Shown: positions 59,484 through 64,000 of the stretch, one piece after another
Numbering within the stretch: position 1 is the stretch's first letter
Layout of the letters: each line of letters opens with the position of its first letter
From: Podospora pseudoanserina
Taxonomy: Eukaryota > Ascomycota > Sordariomycetes > Sordariales > Podosporaceae
DNA: 64,000 bases
Assembly (NCBI RefSeq): GCF_035222485.1
Contig: NC_085920.1
Location: forward strand, 6,200,001-6,264,000
Direction of reading: 5' to 3'
Translations under genes and position numbers: made by a program
The notes under the pieces: model-generated
The model's database searches: none
What the model was told of the DNA's origin: nothing
Seen by the model: the letters and a program-made list of their open reading frames with translations, nothing else

Positions 59484-61204
59484 ATGCGATCTCCGCAGTC
59501 TCCGTGAACACCGGCAACCTGTATCTCCTTTTGGGCACCCGCCCGCAGCTGCGGGTGTTTGCTCAAATACCCTGCAGACACACACCATGGTTTCTCAATA
59601 ACCATTTGGCGGGCCGGGGGGCCAGCCCACGGTTACGGAGAGGGGCATCGTCAAAGTCCCCGCCTGGGCGAGGATTTGACCCCAATACAAACCACAGACG
59701 ACGCCCAGCGCCTTTTTCTTCGGAACCGCCACCACGTTATGCGAAGCGTGCTGTTCTCCCAACACATCTTGGAATGCGGCCCGGCCCTTTCGCCGCCGGA
59801 AGACTGAAAATACCTCCAGCAGCGAAGCCTTTCAAACCGAGCGAGGTGGAGGAACCCTCTGCGACTGTTGTCGAAACGGAAACGGCCGACATTGAGGAAC
59901 ATAAAGAACCAACTAGCCAGACAACCGACCATGACGAGAACATAAAAGGGGCCGAGGTTAGAGTGGCACCTACGGATCAAGAGGTCCAAGAACAAGACGT
60001 GGTAGCAGAGTCGAACCGAATCCTATCTCGAATAGCGATGTGGGACCAACAAGAACAAGCCGTGCCGGAATCTACGCCTGTGCCGGCAGACGATCTCGCA
60101 CCGTCAGAACACATCCATGTTATGGGACTTGACCCTGTTGGCCGCTACATCACGCATATTTTGGCCAGCTGCGACCACATCCCTCCGGTGCGCTATGTGA
60201 TGCACACCCCTGGTGTACACAATGTTTTCAAGCAGAATGATCGAAAGTTGACCCTTTACCGTGGCGACCAGATGGTCACCACCAATCGTATCATCGCTGT
60301 GAATTTTAACCAAGGCGGCGATTATACGAGTCCGAAGCAATATGCGCTACCAAGCCTCATCAGTAATCTGATAATCACCACTCCAGCCGCTGACGTTGTT
60401 CGGATTTTGGAGCCGATCAAGCACAGGCTCGATCACAGGTCCACCATTGTCCTGATTAATGATGGCTTGGGTGTCGTCGAGGACCTCATCAAGACGTATT
60501 ATCCTTCGTCCATTACTCGCCCAACTTTTATTCTTGGACAATTCACTGGAAAGTTGGGCTATACGGGCGAGCAATTCTCGGTGGAGGAAGTCGAGCTGGG
60601 CAGACTTCGCATGTCAATTTACCCCCAGCAGATTCAGCAGTCCGGTGTCCGCATCGTTCGCCACCCGCCGATCGAGCACACGTTGAAGCCAACGCGCCTC
60701 CTGAGGACACTGAGTGCGATACCCGACTTGCGGGCGGCAGGTTTCCCCATGGATGACTTCTTCAAGAAGGCGTTGCCAACCATTGTCTTTCGATCCATTG
60801 TGGACCCTCTGACGGTTGTTCTCGACAGCACCTACGATAAGCTGCCGAAGAATGCGTACGCGAGGCTGGTCATGGACCAGCTTCTTAGTGAGCTCTGTGG
60901 GGTAATCTCCAGACTCCCAGAGGTCAGAGACTCCCCAGACTTCTCTCGGTTGACTGTCACACAGAGGTTGAGGAAGGAGATTTATCACAAGCTGGTGAGA
61001 CAGCAGACTTCTAGCTCGAGGATGCGGTCGAATGTGGCTCGGGGCTGGGCTACCGATATCGATTACCAGACTGGCTACTTTGTCGAGCGTGGTCGGCAGC
61101 TGGGGTTGCGGGTCGAGAATCTCAACTCGCTCATTGCCGAGGTCAAGGCCAAGCAAAAGATCCAGATGGACAGGCAGAACATGCAGATACCTTTCCAACT
61201 GTGA
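59484..61204 (+). CDS. Ketopantoate reductase (ApbA/PanE) fold protein, probably mitochondrial
   Basis: The main frame runs to the TGA at 61202-61204 but has no in-frame ATG at its 5' end before 59774. I propose a first exon 59484-59503 (ATG in ACCATGC context), an intron 59504-59577 (GTGAAC, CTCAA branch-like, GCAG) and a second exon from 59578, giving 548 residues starting MRSPQSPHTPWFLNNH. If the intron is wrong, Met at 59774 gives 476 residues. The first 80 residues are Arg/Pro-rich, fitting a mitochondrial presequence. The Rossmann start reads HVMGLDPVGRYITHIL, so the usual GxGxxG has Asp at the middle Gly. VLINDGLGVVEDL matches the family's NGLG region, and the C-terminal domain contains RLVMDQLLSELCGVI. 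Fungal relatives include mitochondrial proteins with no shown reductase activity; a true 2-dehydropantoate 2-reductase is less likely given the altered loop. Confidence 0.8.
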
Positions 61205-61673
61205 GTTCGCTCTTAGGTTAGAAGGGTAGTAGGGCGTCAAAATGGGGCCATGTACAAATTACTAAAATGTATATTATTGCATTGTATATTGGGTATAACT
61301 GTGTGCACTTACACAACAATTGGGAGGTTAGATGTTAAAACGGGGAAAGGGGTTTCCACACTGCATATAGGGGGGTTTAAATAGCAATGAATTGGGTTTC
61401 TACTGGTTAAAACCTCGCAATACCTTAGAGTTGTTTCATAAGGTGCCTCAACTGCACAGCTGTTGGGAGCAACCAGTATACCTAATTGACTTTTACGTAT
61501 TAATGGGCTTGGGTGATTGAACCCCACCAAAATCTTTTGACCCCGCGATCGCGATAAACTGCTGCGCTGCTACCACCACCCCCAATCCTGGCATCATACC
61601 ATTCGCATCCTTGCCCGCTCTACATACCTACAGCTTCATAACCAACCCGAATCCATATCAAACCACTGCCGAA
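61205..61673. other. Spacer and promoter of PDCD5
   Basis: 470 bp of AT-richer non-coding sequence. AT-rich words at about 61260-61300 are likely polyadenylation signals of the upstream gene. The last 150 bp should hold the PDCD5 promoter. Confidence 0.5.
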
Positions 61674-62139
61674 ATGGAAGACGCCGAGCTCGAAAAGGTA
61701 CCCTTTTATCCCTTTCTCCCACCGTCGCATCAACCGACTAACCCCCCTACCCGTCAAACAGATCCGCAAGGCTCGCCTCGAACAGCTCAAATCCCAAGGC
61801 GGCGGCCCCTCCTCCCTCGGCAAAGCTGGCGGTGGTGGTAACGCAGGTCCCAGCAAAGAAGCCGAAGCCGAAGCCCGCAAGTCCATCCTCAACCAGATCC
61901 TCCACCCCGAAGCGGCCGACCGGCTGGGGCGAATCAGACTAGTCAAAGAGCAGCGCGCGACCGACGTCGAGAACAGGCTCATCATGCTCGCTCAGACGGG
62001 GCAGTTGCGGTCCAAGGTGACGGAAGAACAACTGAAGGAGCTGTTGAATGCGGTGGCGGACACGGAGAAGGAGGAGAAGATTGTTGTTGCGAGGAGGAAG
62101 GGGTGGGAGGATGATGATGATGATTTGTTTGATCTTTAA
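61674..62139 (+). CDS. PDCD5: PDCD5-family DNA-binding protein
   Basis: Two exons, 61674-61697 and 61762-62139, give 133 residues. The 64-nt intron has an ACTAAC branch and an ACAG acceptor. The protein starts MEDAELEKIRKARLEQLKSQ, has a short Gly-rich linker and continues with the family core ILNQILHPEAADRLGRIRLV, then LIMLAQTGQLRSKVTEEQLK, and an acidic end (DDDDDLFDL). This is the PDCD5/TFAR19 fold, a conserved small three-helix protein found in archaea and eukaryotes. In animals it is linked to apoptosis and to the TRiC chaperonin; its role in fungi is less clear. Length and order are normal. Confidence 0.96.
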
Positions 62140-62309
62140 AGGGGGACAAGGAGAGAGAGACGGCGGGGGGTGATGATAATGATATCCATTCGGTTTTGCC
62201 TCGACGGCATTGTTTGCGAATTCAACAAAACTTGATGATGATTTGAATTTCACAATGCTCATACAGTCATATATATACAATCACACAAAAACACCATAAT
62301 AGTACACAT
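62140..62309. other. Shared 3' flank of PDCD5 and COQ4
   Basis: 170 bp between two convergent stop codons. The short distance suggests overlapping 3' untranslated regions. Confidence 0.6.
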
Positions 62310-63212
62310 CTACCCCCTCGCCGCCGCCTCCCGTCTCTTCTTCTCCTCCCTCTCCCGTCTCCTCATCTCCCTCAGATCAGCCGGCACCTCCACCCCCAAC
62401 TCCTTCCTCAGCTCCCCCACATCCTTCTCGAGAACCTCCTCCCAATAAACATTAATCACCTCCTTCGCCCTCAGTCCATTCCTCACCGCCCAAGGCCCAT
62501 ACACGCCCCAGAACCTCTCCCGTTCCTTCTTTTTCATCCCCACAAGACTAAACACGCTCAGGCCCGTCATCGGCAGCAACGTATTCGCAAACTCGAACGC
62601 CTTTAGCGCCACCTCACCCTCCCTCACAACGGGGAGTCCTGTCAAGGCGTGGTAAAAGTCGTGACATTCCCTGTATCGCTGCATGACATAGGCGCATTCC
62701 TCGTCGTCAATGTAGCGAACTGGCGAGCGGGTGTCGGGGGAGACGCCCTCGCGGTCAAGCCAGGAGATGTACGTGTGGCCGACTGTGTTGGGGGGCAAGG
62801 AGCGGAGGTAGGGGAGGTTGAGGGAGGTGGAGGTTATGCGGGGGCGGTCGCGGAGGATGCGGCGCCCGGTGGGGGAGGAGAGCATGGCGTTGCGGAGGCG
62901 GTAGATGAAGTAGGGAGTCGAGGTTGTCTCGGCGAAGGTGGCGATCAGGTCGCCTCGGCGGGGGTTCTTGAGGGAGATGAGGCCTGAGCCGATGGCCAGG
63001 GCGGTTTTCTCGACGAAGGAGAGGGGGACATGGCCTGGGTAGTTTGGTGGTGGGCGGGTTAGGGAGGAAAAGAGGGAGTATGGGCGGCGTTGCTGGGGGA
63101 TGGTGTTGTTGTTGTTGTTGTTGGAGGGGTAGGTTGCGACGGGTCGGAGGGGTCGGAGGAGGGGAGCGGTTTGGCGGGCGAGGGCCGCGGATCGTTTGAG
63201 TGTCACCTCCAT
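62310..63212 (-). CDS. COQ4: Ubiquinone biosynthesis protein COQ4
   Basis: A single-exon frame. I chose the Met at 63212 (300 residues, context CCGCCATGG) because it opens the amphipathic Arg/Ala/Leu-rich presequence [20 protein letters not shown]. An in-frame ATG at 63275 would add 21 residues. A poly-Asn run of six residues (31-36) comes from a GTT/AAC microsatellite. The core has the COQ4 metal motif HDxxHx11E: His184, Asp185, His188 and Glu200 ([19 protein letters not shown]). Coq4 sits on the matrix face of the mitochondrial inner membrane, organises the CoQ synthome and, in recent work on the family, takes part in C1 decarboxylation and hydroxylation of the ring. Nothing is missing. Confidence 0.96.
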   Translation of the reverse strand: MEVTLKRSAALARQTAPLLRPLRPVATYPSNNNNNNTIPQQRRPYSLFSSLTRPPPNYPGHVPLSFVEKTALAIGSGLISLKNPRRGDLIATFAETTSTPYFIYRLRNAMLSSPTGRRILRDRPRITSTSLNLPYLRSLPPNTVGHTYISWLDREGVSPDTRSPVRYIDDEECAYVMQRYRECHDFYHALTGLPVVREGEVALKAFEFANTLLPMTGLSVFSLVGMKKKERERFWGVYGPWAVRNGLRAKEVINVYWEEVLEKDVGELRKELGVEVPADLREMRRREREEKKRREAAARG

Positions 63213-63668
63213 GGCGGGTTGAAGGTGTAGAACCAAATGCGCATACTGGACTCCAGCCGGCGCAATCGGTGACATTGGGGACGGGTGGTTCGATATCGGG
63301 AGCTGTCCGAAGCTCTCCGGAAAGTAGGACAGGGGTGTCTTTATCGATAAGGATCCAAGTGGTGATAGCGATAAGGTTTTGCTAACATGTGGACTTGTGG
63401 AGCGATTCTGGGTGACTTCCAGGCTGAGACAAGACCCCCGAGTTCATGGTTGAACCGGCGATTCTAGGCCATAAGGTATTGACAAAAAGAGCAAAGGGAT
63501 ATGGAAATGTGTTCGGTGCTAGTCGGGAAAACCCAGATGCATGTTTATGTGATTGTTTCACGTTCCCTTTCTTTTCGCTAGTTTGTTAGCATCAATGCAA
63601 AAAGCATTTCAGCCCCTGGCATTCCGAACTTTCTCACTTACACGTTGTAACCATCGCAATTCATCAAC
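63213..63668. promoter_or_regulatory. Divergent promoter region between COQ4 and the SET-domain gene
   Basis: 456 bp between two opposing start codons. It is non-coding, with a TATCGATAAGGATC palindrome-like string near 63342-63356 containing GATAAG. Both promoters are expected here. Confidence 0.55.
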
Positions 63669-64000
63669 ATGGAGGCCTACGACGAACTTCTCCGCTGGGC
63701 CAGCAAGCAAGGGATCGAGGTTCACGGTATCGAGGCCAAGAGGATACCCGGCAGGGGAATTGGCATTGTGGCTTCGAAAGACCTGAAGGTACTATTCACT
63801 GACCTCCTAACATCATGGCTGAGAAGACAAAGGTGTAACAGCCATACGGGTTGATTGGTTTCTAAGCATTGTCGATTGGCATGTATCATTTGAGCCCAGT
63901 CGACTATCTTCAGACGTGTTACTATGTTTCGGGCCCTCACATAAGCAAACAGTTTTCCTCCTCACGTCTACGCATTTTACCTCACTTTATACACACCAGG
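63669..64000 (+). CDS. SET-domain protein lysine methyltransferase, first exon only
   Basis: Exon 1 is 63669-63788 (40 codons) and starts MEAYDELLRWASKQGIEVHG. It is followed by IEAKRIPGRGIGIVASKDLK, the usual opening of SET proteins of the SETD6/Rkm/Rubisco-LSMT group, with the GRGI(G) motif that starts the SET domain. A GTAC donor follows directly. The downstream sequence has in-frame stops, and an ACCAG at 63995-63999 could be the acceptor, making an intron of about 211 nt. The rest lies beyond the window, so substrate and length cannot be judged. Confidence 0.8.

Noticed and set aside
63213-63275. N-terminal 21-residue extension of COQ4
   Set aside because: The downstream Met has better context and opens a typical mitochondrial presequence; the extension would mask it. 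Kept only as an alternative start.
1-64000. Transposons, retroelement remnants and RIP-mutated blocks in the gene-poor regions
   Set aside because: No terminal repeats, transposase or reverse-transcriptase-like motifs, or AT-rich depleted blocks were seen by eye. A repeat-library search would be needed to exclude short non-autonomous elements.

Overview
This is nuclear DNA from a filamentous ascomycete, most likely a Sordariomycete and probably Sordariales. The evidence is short introns with GTAAGT/GTATGT-type donors, CTAAC or CTGAC branch sites and YAG acceptors, together with fungal gene families (Zn2Cys6 regulator, fungal bZIP, nif1-type Sel1 protein, ATP4, COQ4). Fourteen protein genes, one at the right edge only partly inside, and one intron-bearing tRNA-Ile can be supported. 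I rebuilt every splice model by hand from splice signals and reading-frame phase.

Layout, left to right. A Zn2Cys6 transcription factor (3506-4715, +) is followed by a 19.6 kb stretch with no gene I can name. That stretch holds repeats, fragments that look protein-like, and a set of consensus introns leading up to an RRM/RGG protein of the CFIm68/CPSF6 type (24280-25710, +). A Sel1-repeat protein (29954-32330, -) comes next, then tRNA-Ile(AAU) (33211-33306, +) and a proline-rich nuclear-looking protein (33655-35943, +). UTP12 (36290-39230, -) is head-to-head with ARPC2 (39581-40732, +). A membrane-anchored bZIP factor (44817-46721, -) has about 8.9 kb of geneless DNA upstream.

The right end is dense and housekeeping in character. 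NOC4 (55581-57310, -) is head-to-head with ATP4 (57656-58586, +). These are followed by a mitochondrial-looking protein with a ketopantoate-reductase fold (59484-61204, +), PDCD5 (61674-62139, +), COQ4 (62310-63212, -) and the first exon of a SET-domain methyltransferase (63669 onward, +).

Shared themes: UTP12 and NOC4 are both small-subunit processome components, and each shares a roughly 350 bp divergent promoter with an unrelated housekeeping gene. ATP4, COQ4 and the ketopantoate-reductase-fold protein are mitochondrial or probably so. The large intergenic spaces flank the two transcription factors and the RNA-binding protein, as expected for genes with extended regulatory regions or long leaders. 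I found no transposon, retroelement, CRISPR array, rDNA or AT-rich RIP-mutated block.
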